Positions 1 through 8,299 of a DNA stretch of 64,000 nt are shown one piece after another. The stretch is taken from contig CAILMF010000026.1 in NCBI GenBank assembly GCA_903835235.1, positions 62,001-126,000 on the forward strand. The letters are read 5' to 3'. How positions within the stretch are numbered: position 1 is the first letter of the stretch; each line of letters opens with the position of its first letter. The notes beneath the pieces were generated by a model, which was not told where the DNA came from, did not search any database, and saw nothing but the letters and a program-made list of their open reading frames with translations. Origin of the DNA: an uncultured Rhodospirillales bacterium (GTDB lineage: Bacteria; Pseudomonadota; Alphaproteobacteria; Acetobacterales; Acetobacteraceae). A program made the translations under genes and the position numbers.

Positions 1-465
1 GAGCTGGCGCCCTACGCCGCCAACCGCACGCAGGCGGTGCGGCTGGAAGGCCCGGTGCTGCGGCTGGCGGCCAGCCTGGCGCAGCCGCTTTCCCTGGTGC
101 TGCATGAACTCGCGACCAACGCCGCCAAGTACGGCGCCCTGTCGCTGCCGGAAGGCAAGGTCTCGGTCAGCTGGTCCTGCACGGATGGCACGCTGCGCCT
201 GCTGTGGCGGGAGAGCGGCGGGCCGCCCCTGGCCGGGCCGCCGCAGCGCATGGGCTTCGGCTCCCGCCTGGTGGAGCGGACGCTGCGCCACCAGCTGCGC
301 GGCCGCGCCACCTTCACCTGGCTGGCGGAAGGGCTTGAATGCGCGCTGTCGCTGCCCCTGCCCCTGCCAGGCGCCGCGGAGGCAACGAACGCCGCCCCAG
401 GCACGGACCGCTCCCAGGAGAACCCGACGCCCCCGGCCGCCCCAGGCGATAGCGCAGCCAAATGA
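1..465 (+). CDS. HWE-type histidine kinase, C-terminal part only (5' end outside window)
   Basis: The reading frame is open from the first base, so this is the 3' end of a longer gene. The visible part is the ATPase half of an HWE/HisKA_2 sensor kinase: it has the N-box LVLHELATNAAKYGAL followed by the glycine segment GFGSRLVERTL. The N-box closely resembles that of the second HWE kinase in this window (47333-48781). The protein ends in a Pro/Ala-rich tail of about 30 residues. The phospho-accepting His and any sensor domain lie upstream of the window. The kinase family is clear; its signal is unknown. Confidence 0.85.
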   Translation, partial: ELAPYAANRTQAVRLEGPVLRLAASLAQPLSLVLHELATNAAKYGALSLPEGKVSVSWSCTDGTLRLLWRESGGPPLAGPPQRMGFGSRLVERTLRHQLRGRATFTWLAEGLECALSLPLPLPGAAEATNAAPGTDRSQENPTPPAAPGDSAAK

Positions 466-535
466 GCCTCATCCGCCCGCGGCATTTGCCGCGGCGGCCC
501 GGCAGCGCCACATGCGGGACAACAGGAGAACCCGC

Positions 536-1024
536 ATGACCACCACCCCCGCCCACCCGCAGCTCCGCATCGGCCATGTCCACCTGAAGGTGGCGGAGAT
601 GGACCGGGCCCTGGCCTTCTGGCACGGGCTGATCGGGCTGGAGGTGACCCAGCGCATGGGCAGCCGCGCCGCCTTCCTCTCGGCCGGCGGCTATCACCAT
701 CACATTGCTCTGAACACCTGGGAGAGCGCCGCCGGCACGCCGCCCGCCCCGGGCACCACCGGGCTGTACCATGTCGCGCTGCTCTACCCCGACCGCGCCG
801 CGCTGGCCGGGGCGCTGAAGCGCCTGGTGGCGGCCGACTGGCCGCTGGAGGGCGCCGCCGACCACGGGGTTTCCGAGGCGATCTACCTGCGCGACCCCGA
901 CGGCAACGGGGTGGAGCTGTACCGCGACCGGCCGGAAGCCGAATGGCCGCGCGATGCCAGCGGGCAGCTCAACATGAACAACGCCCCCTTCGACCTGCGC
1001 GCACTTCTGGCGGAGGCCGCCTGA
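536..1024 (+). CDS. VOC-fold metalloenzyme (glyoxalase/extradiol dioxygenase-like)
   Basis: The product is 162 residues with two beta-alpha-beta-beta-beta modules of the vicinal oxygen chelate superfamily. Candidate metal ligands are His14 in IGHVHLKV, the His of GLYHVALLY (about residue 83) and the Glu of GNGVELYRD (about 126), as in catechol 2,3-dioxygenase- and lactoylglutathione lyase-like proteins. The ATG at 536 is supported by an AGGAG about 6 bases upstream; the same frame is open further upstream but lacks a better start. The substrate cannot be read from the sequence. No pathway partner is adjacent. Confidence 0.85.
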   Translation: MTTTPAHPQLRIGHVHLKVAEMDRALAFWHGLIGLEVTQRMGSRAAFLSAGGYHHHIALNTWESAAGTPPAPGTTGLYHVALLYPDRAALAGALKRLVAADWPLEGAADHGVSEAIYLRDPDGNGVELYRDRPEAEWPRDASGQLNMNNAPFDLRALLAEAA

Positions 1025-1031
1025 CCGCCCC

Positions 1032-1079
1032 TTGCATGTGTTGCAGCGCACAACGATATGGAGCGCATGCAATATGCAA
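1032..1079 (+). promoter_or_regulatory. Hairpin covering the start of the ABC membrane gene
   Basis: The arms 1032-1049 and 1063-1079 can form about 16 base pairs with one A bulge (1067) and one 2-nt bulge (1039-1040). The loop (1050-1062) holds the first ATG (1058), and the downstream arm contains the second ATG (1067). In RNA this would occlude the 1067 start; in DNA it could be an operator. The pairing is seen directly; the role is inference. Confidence 0.4.
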
Positions 1080-2209
1080 CTCCCGGGCCTGATCCACGTC
1101 GGCCAGCCCCGGGTCTTGTACGCGCCTTCCTCGGGCTGGCCGGCGGCTATTGGCGCGGGCCAGGTTGTGCCACCCCCTGGGGCCTGGCGCTGGGCCTGCT
1201 GACGCTGAACGCGCTGGAAGTGGCGCTGCTGCTGCGGCTGAACCGCTGGAATCGCGACCTGTTCGACGCCCTGGAGCGCCACGCCGAGCTGGCGGTGCTG
1301 GCCGGCTGCGGCGCCGTGCTGGCGCTGCTGGCCGCCGGCTTCGGCCTGGCCTCCTACCTCAACATGCTGGCCCGGCGCCGGCTGGCGCTGGGCTGGCGTG
1401 GCTGGCTGACCGCCCGGCTGACCCTGGCCTGGCTGGCCGGCGAAGGCACGCCGGAGGCCGGCCACGCCAATGCCGATGGCCGCATTGCCGAGGATGCCCG
1501 GATCGCCACCGAGGAAGCCGTCGAGCTCGCCTGCTCGCTCTCCCAGGGGCTGATGCGGCTGGCCTGCTTCGTCGGCGTGCTGTGGGCGCTCTCGGCGCAT
1601 CCGGCCTATGACCTGGCCGGCTTCCAGGTGGCGCTGCCCGGCTACCTGCTGTGGTTCGCCATGCTCTATGCCGGGTTCGGCATCTGCATCGCCAGCCTGC
1701 TGAGCCGGCCGCTGGTGTACAGCACCGAGCAGCGCCAGACCTCCGAGGCCGAGTACCGCGTGGCGCTGGTGACCGCGCGCGACGCCACCGGGGGCGCGCC
1801 CGCCAAGCGCCTGGCCGGGCTGTTCGGCGACATCGCCCGCGCCTTCGGCCGGCAGACCCGCGCCGCGGCCCGGCTGCAGCTGTTCGGCGTGGGCAACCTG
1901 CGGCTTGGCACCGGGCTGCCCTTCCTGCTGGCCACGCCGGCCTACCTGGCGGGGGTGGTGACGCTGGGCTGGGTGATACAGGCGGCCCAGGCCTTCCAGG
2001 AGGTGGCGGGGGCGCTGAACTGGCCGGTGGACAACATGCCGCGGATCGCCACCTGGCGCGCTTCCGCGCAGCGGGTGCTGGCGCTGCACCGGGCCGGCTT
2101 CGCCGCCGTGGCTTCGGTGCCTGCCTTGGCGCCCGGCTTTGCGCCCATCCTCGCACCCCTGGCATCGGTGCCGGCTTCGGCCTACATGCCGGCATCTGCC
2201 GCCGAGTGA
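1058..2209 (+). CDS. ABC transporter transmembrane domain, SbmA/BacA-YddA type, without ATPase domain
   Basis: The product is about 383 residues with several hydrophobic segments (about 40-60, 75-100, 170-190, 195-215 and 285-310). The DGRIAEDARIATEEAVEL segment resembles the NPDQRIAED motif of the ABC_membrane_2/SbmA-BacA permease family. YddA-type members continue into a nucleotide-binding domain, but this protein stops in an Ala/Pro tail with no Walker A, signature or Walker B motif. SbmA and BacA themselves also lack an ATPase and run on the proton gradient, so absence alone does not mean it is broken. Start choice is uncertain: ATG 1058 has no ribosome site, and ATG 1067 has GGAG only 3 bases away. 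The gene lies 12 bases before prfC and is probably co-transcribed with it. Confidence 0.75.
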   Translation: MERMQYATPGPDPRRPAPGLVRAFLGLAGGYWRGPGCATPWGLALGLLTLNALEVALLLRLNRWNRDLFDALERHAELAVLAGCGAVLALLAAGFGLASYLNMLARRRLALGWRGWLTARLTLAWLAGEGTPEAGHANADGRIAEDARIATEEAVELACSLSQGLMRLACFVGVLWALSAHPAYDLAGFQVALPGYLLWFAMLYAGFGICIASLLSRPLVYSTEQRQTSEAEYRVALVTARDATGGAPAKRLAGLFGDIARAFGRQTRAAARLQLFGVGNLRLGTGLPFLLATPAYLAGVVTLGWVIQAAQAFQEVAGALNWPVDNMPRIATWRASAQRVLALHRAGFAAVASVPALAPGFAPILAPLASVPASAYMPASAAE

Positions 2210-2221
2210 AGAAGTACCGCC

Positions 2222-3856
2222 ATGGATGCCCTGCCCGACCGCGCCCTGAGCAATAACCCGCCAAATCAGGTCGCGACCGAGGCCGCGCGCCGGCGCACCT
2301 TCGCCATCATCGCCCACCCGGACGCCGGCAAGACCACCCTCACGGAACGCCTGCTGCTGAAGGGCGGCGCCATCCAGCTGGCCGGCGCGGTGCGCGCCAA
2401 GGGCAACGCCAGGCGCACGCGGTCCGACTGGATGAAGATCGAGCAGGACCGCGGCATCAGCGTCGCCACGTCAGTGATGACGTTTGAGCGCGGCGGCCTG
2501 GTCTTCAACCTGCTGGACACGCCGGGCCACGAAGACTTCAGCGAGGACACCTACCGCACGCTGACCGCCGTGGACGCCGCCGTCATGGTGCTCGACGCGG
2601 CGAAAGGCATCGAGGCACAAACCAGAAAATTGTTCGAGGTTTGCCGGCTCCGCGACATCCCCATCATCACCTTCGTCAACAAGATGGACCGCGAGGCGCT
2701 CGACCCCTTCGAGCTGATCGACGACATCGAGAAGACCCTGGCGCTGGACGTGACCCCGGCCGCCTGGCCGGTTGGCCGCTCCAACGAGTTCGCCGGCACC
2801 TTCGACCTGGTGACCAACAAGTTCCTGCCGGTGGATGCCGATGACGGCAGCGCCATCCAGATGACCGGCATCGACGACCCGAAGCTGGCCGAGCTGGTCG
2901 GGCCGGCGCGGGCGAAGGCGCTGAAGGACGAGGCCGAGCTGGCGCTGGCCGGCTTCCCGGAATGGGACCTGGACGCCTTCCGCCAGGGCACGCTGACGCC
3001 GATCTTTTTTGGCAGCGCGCTGCGCGACTTCGGCGTGGGCCACCTGCTGGACGGGCTGGCCAAGTACGCGCCGCCGCCGCAGCCGCGCCAGGGCGACCCG
3101 CGCAGCGTGGACCCCGGTGAGGAGAAGCTGACCGGCTTCGTCTTCAAGATCCAGGCGAACATGGACCCGCAGCACCGTGACCGCGTCGCCTTCGTGCGGC
3201 TGTGCAGCGGCCGGCTATGGAAGGGCATGCGGCTGAAGCAGGTGCGTACCGGCAAGCAGGTGCCGGTCAACGCGCCGCTGTTCTTCTTCGCCAAGGACCG
3301 CCAGGTGGCGGAAGAGGCCTGGCCCGGCGACGTCGTCGGCGTGGCCAACCACGGCATCCTGCGCATCGGCGATACGCTGACCGAGGGCGAGGAGCTGAAC
3401 TTCCGCGGCGTCCCCAGCTTTGCGCCGGAAATCCTGCGCCATGTGCGGCTGGAAGACCCTATGCTGGCCAAGAAGCTGCGCACCGCGCTGGACCAGTTGG
3501 CCGAGGAAGGCGTGGTGCAGCTGTTCCGCCCGCTGGACGGCTCGCCGCCCGTGGTCGGCGTGGTCGGTCAGTTGCAGCTGGACGTGCTGGCCAGCCGGCT
3601 GAAGGTGGAATACGGCGTGCCCGCCGGCTTCAACGAGACCAACTGGACGCAGATGCGCTGGGTCGTTTCCGACGACAAGGCGCAGGCAGAAAAGTTCCGC
3701 ACGCTGAACCGCCGCGACTGCGGCGAGGACCATGACGACGAGCTGGTCGCCTTCTTCGGCAGCGACTGGCGCCGCAAGCGCGCCGAGGAAGAGTTCCCGG
3801 CGCTGCGCTTCCATGCCGTGCGCGAACAGCATGGCGTGGAGCAGATGAAGCGCTGA
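2222..3856 (+). CDS. prfC: Peptide chain release factor 3
   Basis: The product is 544 residues, close to the usual 525-545 for RF3. The GTPase domain has the P-loop AHPDAGKTT (about residues 31-39), switch II DTPGHEDFSEDTYR and the specificity motif NKMD. The SDWMKIEQDRGISV segment is typical of RF3 as opposed to EF-G. The C-terminal part has the RF3 domain order ending in RFHAVREQHGVEQ. RF3 recycles RF1/RF2 from ribosomes after termination. The gene is followed by a palindrome-rich interval rather than another gene. Confidence 0.97.
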   Translation: MDALPDRALSNNPPNQVATEAARRRTFAIIAHPDAGKTTLTERLLLKGGAIQLAGAVRAKGNARRTRSDWMKIEQDRGISVATSVMTFERGGLVFNLLDTPGHEDFSEDTYRTLTAVDAAVMVLDAAKGIEAQTRKLFEVCRLRDIPIITFVNKMDREALDPFELIDDIEKTLALDVTPAAWPVGRSNEFAGTFDLVTNKFLPVDADDGSAIQMTGIDDPKLAELVGPARAKALKDEAELALAGFPEWDLDAFRQGTLTPIFFGSALRDFGVGHLLDGLAKYAPPPQPRQGDPRSVDPGEEKLTGFVFKIQANMDPQHRDRVAFVRLCSGRLWKGMRLKQVRTGKQVPVNAPLFFFAKDRQVAEEAWPGDVVGVANHGILRIGDTLTEGEELNFRGVPSFAPEILRHVRLEDPMLAKKLRTALDQLAEEGVVQLFRPLDGSPPVVGVVGQLQLDVLASRLKVEYGVPAGFNETNWTQMRWVVSDDKAQAEKFRTLNRRDCGEDHDDELVAFFGSDWRRKRAEEEFPALRFHAVREQHGVEQMKR

Positions 3857-3867
3857 AGGTTTACCAG

Positions 3868-3903
3868 AGCGACTGATTCAGCGCTCATACCAAGCACACG
3901 AAG
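3868..3903 (+). repeat. Degenerate relative of the dispersed palindromic repeat, plus left arm of an inverted repeat
   Basis: Downstream of prfC the stretch GAGCGACTGATTCA matches the conserved front of the repeats at 34931 and 50951. It runs straight into ATACCAAGCACACGAAG (3887-3903), which pairs with 4024-4040. No gene is visible between 3857 and 4039. Confidence 0.45.
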
Positions 3904-4040
3904 TCCCGACCTGCGGCCCGCGGTTTGCGGGCCGAGCCGCCGAATGGCGGCCGCGGCTTATGCCGCGTAGCCAAGGGCCGCGGAGGCGGCCCGCCCGGCG
4001 ACTGAGGGGCACGAAGGTTTATCCTTCGTGCGCTTGGTAT
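3887..4040. repeat. 154-bp element bounded by 17-bp inverted repeats (MITE/REP-like)
   Basis: The left arm 3887-3903 and right arm 4024-4040 are complementary at 16 of 17 positions. Internal hairpins include CGGCCCGC/GCGGGCCG just inside the left arm, and CACGAAGG-TTTAT-CCTTCGTG at 4010-4030. There is no convincing ORF inside. The right arm reaches the stop codon of the lipoprotein gene. The structure suggests a small non-autonomous or REP-type element; it may also serve as a bidirectional terminator between prfC and the convergent lipoprotein gene. Confidence 0.6.
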
Positions 4041-4321
4041 CAGTCCAGCGAAGCGCGGCGGTGGCACTCGAACACCGTCGCCGCCACGGCCGGCCCACCC
4101 ATGGTGGCGTCCATCAGCTGGCTGGCCACCAGCGCGCTGTCCAGCGCCGGAAAGTCGCAGCCGCGGGAGGTCCGCACCCGCGGTGCCCGGGCAATGCTGT
4201 CCAGCGGCCCGGCAATCTGCACCCGGCCATCCCCGGCCTGGCTGAAGCCGGAGCCGGTGGCGCAGCCCGCCAGCACCAGCAGGGCGGCAGAGGCAGTAAC
4301 GAAGCGTACATGCTTGTTCAT
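4040..4321 (-). CDS. Small outer-membrane-type lipoprotein, unknown function
   Basis: The product is 93 residues: a basic N-terminus, a hydrophobic stretch and the lipobox VLAGC (Cys about residue 20), so it should be lipidated and anchored in the envelope. The mature part is short, has further Cys residues in SRGCDF and FECHRRA, and matches no family I recognise. AAGGA lies about 10 bases before the ATG. The stop codon overlaps the end of the inverted-repeat element. Confidence 0.75.
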   Translation of the reverse strand: MNKHVRFVTASAALLVLAGCATGSGFSQAGDGRVQIAGPLDSIARAPRVRTSRGCDFPALDSALVASQLMDATMGGPAVAATVFECHRRASLD

Positions 4322-4393
4322 GTGAGCGCGTCCTTGTGACGCACAAACGATACGGCGGTTCGATTTAGGAAGAGTTACTCTCTCAGGATGAGA

Positions 4394-5053
4394 TCATGGG
4401 ACCATTTTCTGGAAAACCCGATCCTTGCGGATTTCCCGATAAGTCCCTTTCCGCCGCACCAGCAGGTCCACAATCGCCTTCACCTGGCGGTCGTCGATCT
4501 GTTCCTCGGTGTATTGCTCGGCAATCACCGGCACGCGCGCGGGGTCCAGCGAGGAGCCGCGCAGCCGCCATTCATAGTCGTCCAGCTCGATGCACCCGCC
4601 GACATTCAGCATGGCGTCGCACAGGAAGAAGGTCAGCGCATCCACCGCCCAGGTATGCGCGCCGTCCAGGTAGACATAATCGAAGCGCAAATCCGGCTGG
4701 TCCTGCATGAGCTTCCGCAGCGACCAATTGTAGCTGTCCAGGTGGCGGTAGCTGCAGCCCCAGGCGAAGACATTGGCATGGCCGGCCTGGTTCAGCCTGG
4801 CCTTCACCTGCTGCACATTGTCCTCGAAGTCGAACAGGTGCAGTTCGCCCTGCCCGCCCAGGAAATTGGCCAGCTCGGCCGAGCTGGTGCCCTGCCAGAT
4901 GCCGAACTCGGCAATCCGCAGCGCCGCCCTGTCCACGCCGGCGAAGACCTGGTCCAGCAGCAGCCCGCGCGCCCCGGTCAGCTTGAGGTCCAGCACCTGG
5001 CCGGTGGTCTCATGCGTGCCGGCGGCAATCTTCGCGGGGTACCACCGGTCCAT
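4394..5053 (-). CDS. Class I SAM-dependent methyltransferase-like protein (Methyltransf_24 type)
   Basis: The product is 219 residues with motif I-like RIAEFGIWQGTSSAELA (about residues 45-61), LHLFDFED as the acidic strand-2 motif, and FDYVYLDGAHTWAVDALTF, a hallmark of the TylF/CmcI-like Methyltransf_24 group. The product lacks a signal peptide. It starts 5 bases after purA, so it is the last gene of a hisZ-purA-methyltransferase operon. The substrate is unknown; proteins of this type often act on sugars or small metabolites. Confidence 0.8.
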   Translation of the reverse strand: MDRWYPAKIAAGTHETTGQVLDLKLTGARGLLLDQVFAGVDRAALRIAEFGIWQGTSSAELANFLGGQGELHLFDFEDNVQQVKARLNQAGHANVFAWGCSYRHLDSYNWSLRKLMQDQPDLRFDYVYLDGAHTWAVDALTFFLCDAMLNVGGCIELDDYEWRLRGSSLDPARVPVIAEQYTEEQIDDRQVKAIVDLLVRRKGTYREIRKDRVFQKMVP

Positions 5054-5058
5054 CGCCG

Positions 5059-6348
5059 TCAGCCCGCGAAGGGGTCGCGCAGCGTGATGGTGTCGTCGCG
5101 CTCCGGGCTGGTGGACAGCAGCACCACCGGCGCCTCGACCAGTTCCTCGATCCGGCGGACGTATTTCACCGCCTGGGCCGGCAGGTCGGCATAGCTGCGC
5201 GCACCGCGGGTGGTGCCGGGCCAGCCTTCCATCACCTCGTAGATCGGCTCCGCCGCGGCCTGCGCGCGCATCGCCGCCGGCAGCCGCTTGAACACCTGGC
5301 CCCCAATCCGGTAGCCGGTGTTGATCTTCAGCTCGGCCATGCCGTCCAGCACGTCCAGCTTGGTCAGCGCCAGGCCGTTGATGCCGCCGACCTTCACCGC
5401 CTGGCGCACCATGCAGGCGTCGAACCAGCCGCAGCGCCGGCGCCGGCCGGTGACGGTGCCGTATTCAAAGCCGCGGTCGCCCAGGCCCTTGCCGACATCG
5501 TCATGCAGCTCGCTCGGGAACGGCCCGCTGCCGACGCGGGTGCTGTAGGCCTTCGCAATCCCCAGCACCATGCCGATGGTATCCGGCCCCACGCCGGCAC
5601 CCGCCGCGGCATTGCCGGCCACGGTGTTGGACGAAGTGACATACGGGTAGGTGCCGTGGTCGACATCCAGCATCACCGCCTGGGCGCCCTCGAACAGCAC
5701 GCGCTTGCCGGTGCTGCGGGCCGCGTCCAGCCGCTCCCACACCGCCTCGCTGAACGGCAGCAGCAGCGGCGCCAGCTCCAGCAGCCGGTCCAGCAGCGGC
5801 TGCTTCTGGAACTGCGGCGCGCCGAGCCCACGGAACAGCGCGTTATGGTGCAGCAGCAGCTCGTCCAGCTTGGCGCTCAGCGTCTCCGGCTCGGCCAGGT
5901 CGCACAGGCGGATGCTGCGGCGGCCGACCTTGTCCTCATAGGCCGGGCCGATGCCGCGGCCGGTGGTGCCGATCTTGTCGCCGCCGCGCGCGGCTTCCCG
6001 CGCCTGGTCCAGCGCCGGGTGCAGCGGCAAAATCAGCGGCACGTTCTCGGCGATGCGCAGGTTCTCCGGCGTCACCTTCAGACCCTGGGCGCCGACCTTG
6101 GCGATCTCGCTCAGCAGCGCCTCGGGGTCCAGCACCACGCCATTGCCGATGATGCCCAGCTTGCCGCGCACCACGCCGGAGGGCAGCAGGCTCAGCTTGT
6201 AGGTCTGGTCGCCCACCACCAGCGTATGCCCGGCGTTATGGCCGCCCTGGAACCGCACCACGATCTCGGCGCGGCTGGCCAGCCAGTCCACCACCTTGCC
6301 CTTGCCCTCGTCGCCCCATTGCGCGCCGATGACTGCCACATTGGCCAT
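5059..6348 (-). CDS. purA: Adenylosuccinate synthetase
   Basis: The product is 429 residues, the normal length. It has the N-terminal GTP/IMP motif [14 protein letters not shown] with the catalytic Asp, [26 protein letters not shown] and the C-terminal TSPERDDTI. It joins IMP and aspartate using GTP in the first committed step to AMP. It starts 4 bases after the hisZ stop, so the two are very probably co-transcribed; a hisZ-purA order is common in alphaproteobacteria. Confidence 0.98.
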   Translation of the reverse strand: MANVAVIGAQWGDEGKGKVVDWLASRAEIVVRFQGGHNAGHTLVVGDQTYKLSLLPSGVVRGKLGIIGNGVVLDPEALLSEIAKVGAQGLKVTPENLRIAENVPLILPLHPALDQAREAARGGDKIGTTGRGIGPAYEDKVGRRSIRLCDLAEPETLSAKLDELLLHHNALFRGLGAPQFQKQPLLDRLLELAPLLLPFSEAVWERLDAARSTGKRVLFEGAQAVMLDVDHGTYPYVTSSNTVAGNAAAGAGVGPDTIGMVLGIAKAYSTRVGSGPFPSELHDDVGKGLGDRGFEYGTVTGRRRRCGWFDACMVRQAVKVGGINGLALTKLDVLDGMAELKINTGYRIGGQVFKRLPAAMRAQAAAEPIYEVMEGWPGTTRGARSYADLPAQAVKYVRRIEELVEAPVVLLSTSPERDDTITLRDPFAG

Positions 6349-6352
6349 CGCT

Positions 6353-7558
6353 TCAGTCCTTGCTTGTTACCGCCGGCCGATTCACGGCTCCGGGCGCTTC
6401 CGCCCTCCGCCGATCGGACGGTAGCGCCACCGCGGCGCCGTCCTGGAGAATATGGGTGCAGCGCAGCCCGTCCGCCGTATCGGCCTGGGTCAGCGCCGCC
6501 ACGGTGGCGAAGCCCTGGGCGCGCAGCGCAGCGGCGCCCGGGGTGCCCAACGGGACGAACACACGTGGCCGCGCCGGGCCGGACGGCGCCGCGCGCAGCA
6601 CCGCATCGGGGTAGACCGTCATGCCGGTGGCGGGCTCCTCGCCGGCCATGTAGCGGCCGCCCTTGGCCAACTCGCCGGCATTGCCCGGGCCGTACAGCGT
6701 GAAGGCGACGCCCACATGGTAGCGCAGGCCGCGGAACTCCACCGGGTCCAGCGTGATGCGCAACTCCGGCGCCAGCGCGCGGATGGCGGCGATGACGGCC
6801 GCGGCATTGTCCGCAATGGCCTGGGCGGCGGGCGGCAGGGTCGCGGCGCGCAGCGCGGCAAGGGCGCCCTCGGCCGGCCCGGCGGCCTGCAACAGCGAAG
6901 GCAGCGAGACAGCGAGCGGCCCGGCCTCGGCCGAAAGCGTCGCCACCACGGCGGCATCCTTGCGGTCCAGCGCCCGGCCCAGCCGCTGGCGCAGCCCGGG
7001 CTCCAGCCCGGCGGCCTCGAACAACGCCGGCGCCAGGGTGGGCAGGGTGATGTCCAGCGAGACGTCCCGCACACCGACCGCGGCCAGCGCTTCCACCGCC
7101 ACCACGGCAACCTCGGCATCGGCGGCGGCACTGTCGCTGCCGATCAACTCCACCCCCGCCTGGGTCAGCTGCCGCGCCGGGGCCAGCTGGGTGCCGCGCA
7201 CCCGCAGCGCCTCCACCGCGTAGCACAGGCGCAGCGGGCGCTTCTGCAAGCCCAGCCGAGACGCGGCAATGCGCGCCACCTGCGGCGTGGTATCGGCGCG
7301 CAGCCCCATCATGCGCTGGCTGACCGGGTCCATCAGCCGGAAGGTATCGCCCGCCACCGCGGCGCCGGAGCCAGCCAGCAGGCTGTCCTCGAATTCCAGC
7401 AGCGGCGGCTTCACCCGCTCATAGCCATGGGCGCCGAAGCCGGCCATCAGCGCCTCCACCAGCGCCGCTTCGCGCTCGGCCTCGGGCGGCAGCAGGTCGA
7501 CAAGGCCGGCCGGCAGCAAGCCGGCGGGCAGGGTTTCGTTGGGCAGGTCGTCGGTCAT
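6353..7558 (-). CDS. hisZ: ATP phosphoribosyltransferase regulatory subunit
   Basis: The product is 401 residues and a catalytically inactive histidyl-tRNA-synthetase-like protein that pairs with short HisG in histidine biosynthesis. Class II synthetase features are visible: the N-terminal [48 protein letters not shown] and [12 protein letters not shown]. The ATG at 7558 matches the usual HisZ N-terminus; the frame is open upstream but low in homology. The last 20 or so codons lie in a palindromic repeat (6377-6417) shared with intergenic sites, so the C-terminus [14 protein letters not shown] may be an insertion-derived tail. Confidence 0.93.
   Translation of the reverse strand: MTDDLPNETLPAGLLPAGLVDLLPPEAEREAALVEALMAGFGAHGYERVKPPLLEFEDSLLAGSGAAVAGDTFRLMDPVSQRMMGLRADTTPQVARIAASRLGLQKRPLRLCYAVEALRVRGTQLAPARQLTQAGVELIGSDSAAADAEVAVVAVEALAAVGVRDVSLDITLPTLAPALFEAAGLEPGLRQRLGRALDRKDAAVVATLSAEAGPLAVSLPSLLQAAGPAEGALAALRAATLPPAAQAIADNAAAVIAAIRALAPELRITLDPVEFRGLRYHVGVAFTLYGPGNAGELAKGGRYMAGEEPATGMTVYPDAVLRAAPSGPARPRVFVPLGTPGAAALRAQGFATVAALTQADTADGLRCTHILQDGAAVALPSDRRRAEAPGAVNRPAVTSKD
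6377..6417 (-). repeat. Palindromic repeat copy A, inside the hisZ 3' end
   Basis: On the + strand this reads CCGATTCACGGC, a GGGCG/CGCCC stem, then GCCGATCGG, followed by GACGG. It forms nested stems: CCGAT/ATCGG outside, then GGC/GCC and GGGCG/CGCCC. The same design occurs at 34931-34969 and 50951-50990. Unlike those it is translated, as the HisZ C-terminus. Confidence 0.6.
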
Positions 7559-7684
7559 GGCTGGTGCATTGTGGCGGCGTTGTGTGGCAGGGGCCAACCC
7601 GAAGGGCAAGGCGTGATACGCTTCGTGGCTTGCCTGGCCCGCGCCGGCGGCGCTTGCTTCCCCCTGGCCACAGGGAGGCTGCCA

Positions 7685-8296
7685 ATGCCCGCCAAGCCCA
7701 TTCGCCCAACCACCGCCGCGACGCCACCGACTGCCTTGGGGCCGCTCGCCCTTGCGGTGCCGCTGCTGGCCGCGCTGGCCCTGCTGCTGGCGGGATGCAG
7801 TGCCGACCCCGTGGGCAACTACCTCGGTGGCGCCGGCGACAATGTCCGCGGCGCCGCGCTCTACGCACCGCAGACGCTGGGCGACACCAGCCAATACCAG
7901 GGCCGCCCGGCCGAGGCCGCGCTGGCCGCCGCCCAGTTGGAATTCCTGACCAGCGAGGTGCGGGACAATCCGCGCATCGCCCCCTCGGTGAATCCGTCGC
8001 TGCTCTCCAAGCTGCTGGTCGCTCAGGCCGAGATGCGCCAGGCCCTGGCCATTGCCCCCCAGGCCGACGCCACCCTGGTGCTGACCCAGCTGCGCCGCGC
8101 CGCCGCTGCCCTGCAGGCCGGCAGCCAGGCTGGCGCCGAGGCCGCGCTCTCCGGCCCGGCCTTCCCTTCCGGCCCGCTGGTAACGCTGGCGCGCCTTGGC
8201 AGCCTGCCGCGGCTGCCCCGCACGGCCGAAGCGGCGGGCGCCGCGGCGCAGGACTTCATCTCGGCGCCGGATGGCGGCCGGCCGCGCCGGCGTTGA
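7685..8296 (+). CDS. Predicted lipoprotein, unknown function
   Basis: The product is 203 residues with a long N-terminal region, a hydrophobic stretch (about 18-35) and lipobox LLAGC with Cys38. The mature part is alanine-rich and helical, containing QTLGDTSQYQGRPAEAALAAAQLEFL. I do not recognise a named domain. The ATG at 7685 has GGGAGG 6 bases upstream; the frame extends far upstream but without a ribosome site. It is divergent from hisZ and converges with folK, whose end is 3 bases away. Confidence 0.75.
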   Translation: MPAKPIRPTTAATPPTALGPLALAVPLLAALALLLAGCSADPVGNYLGGAGDNVRGAALYAPQTLGDTSQYQGRPAEAALAAAQLEFLTSEVRDNPRIAPSVNPSLLSKLLVAQAEMRQALAIAPQADATLVLTQLRRAAAALQAGSQAGAEAALSGPAFPSGPLVTLARLGSLPRLPRTAEAAGAAAQDFISAPDGGRPRRR

Positions 8297-8299
8297 CGT

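Noticed and set aside
104-535. N-terminal extension of the VOC gene in the frame open from base 104
   Set aside because: It overlaps the kinase gene out of frame, is Arg/Pro-rich, and the ATG at 536 has a good ribosome site.
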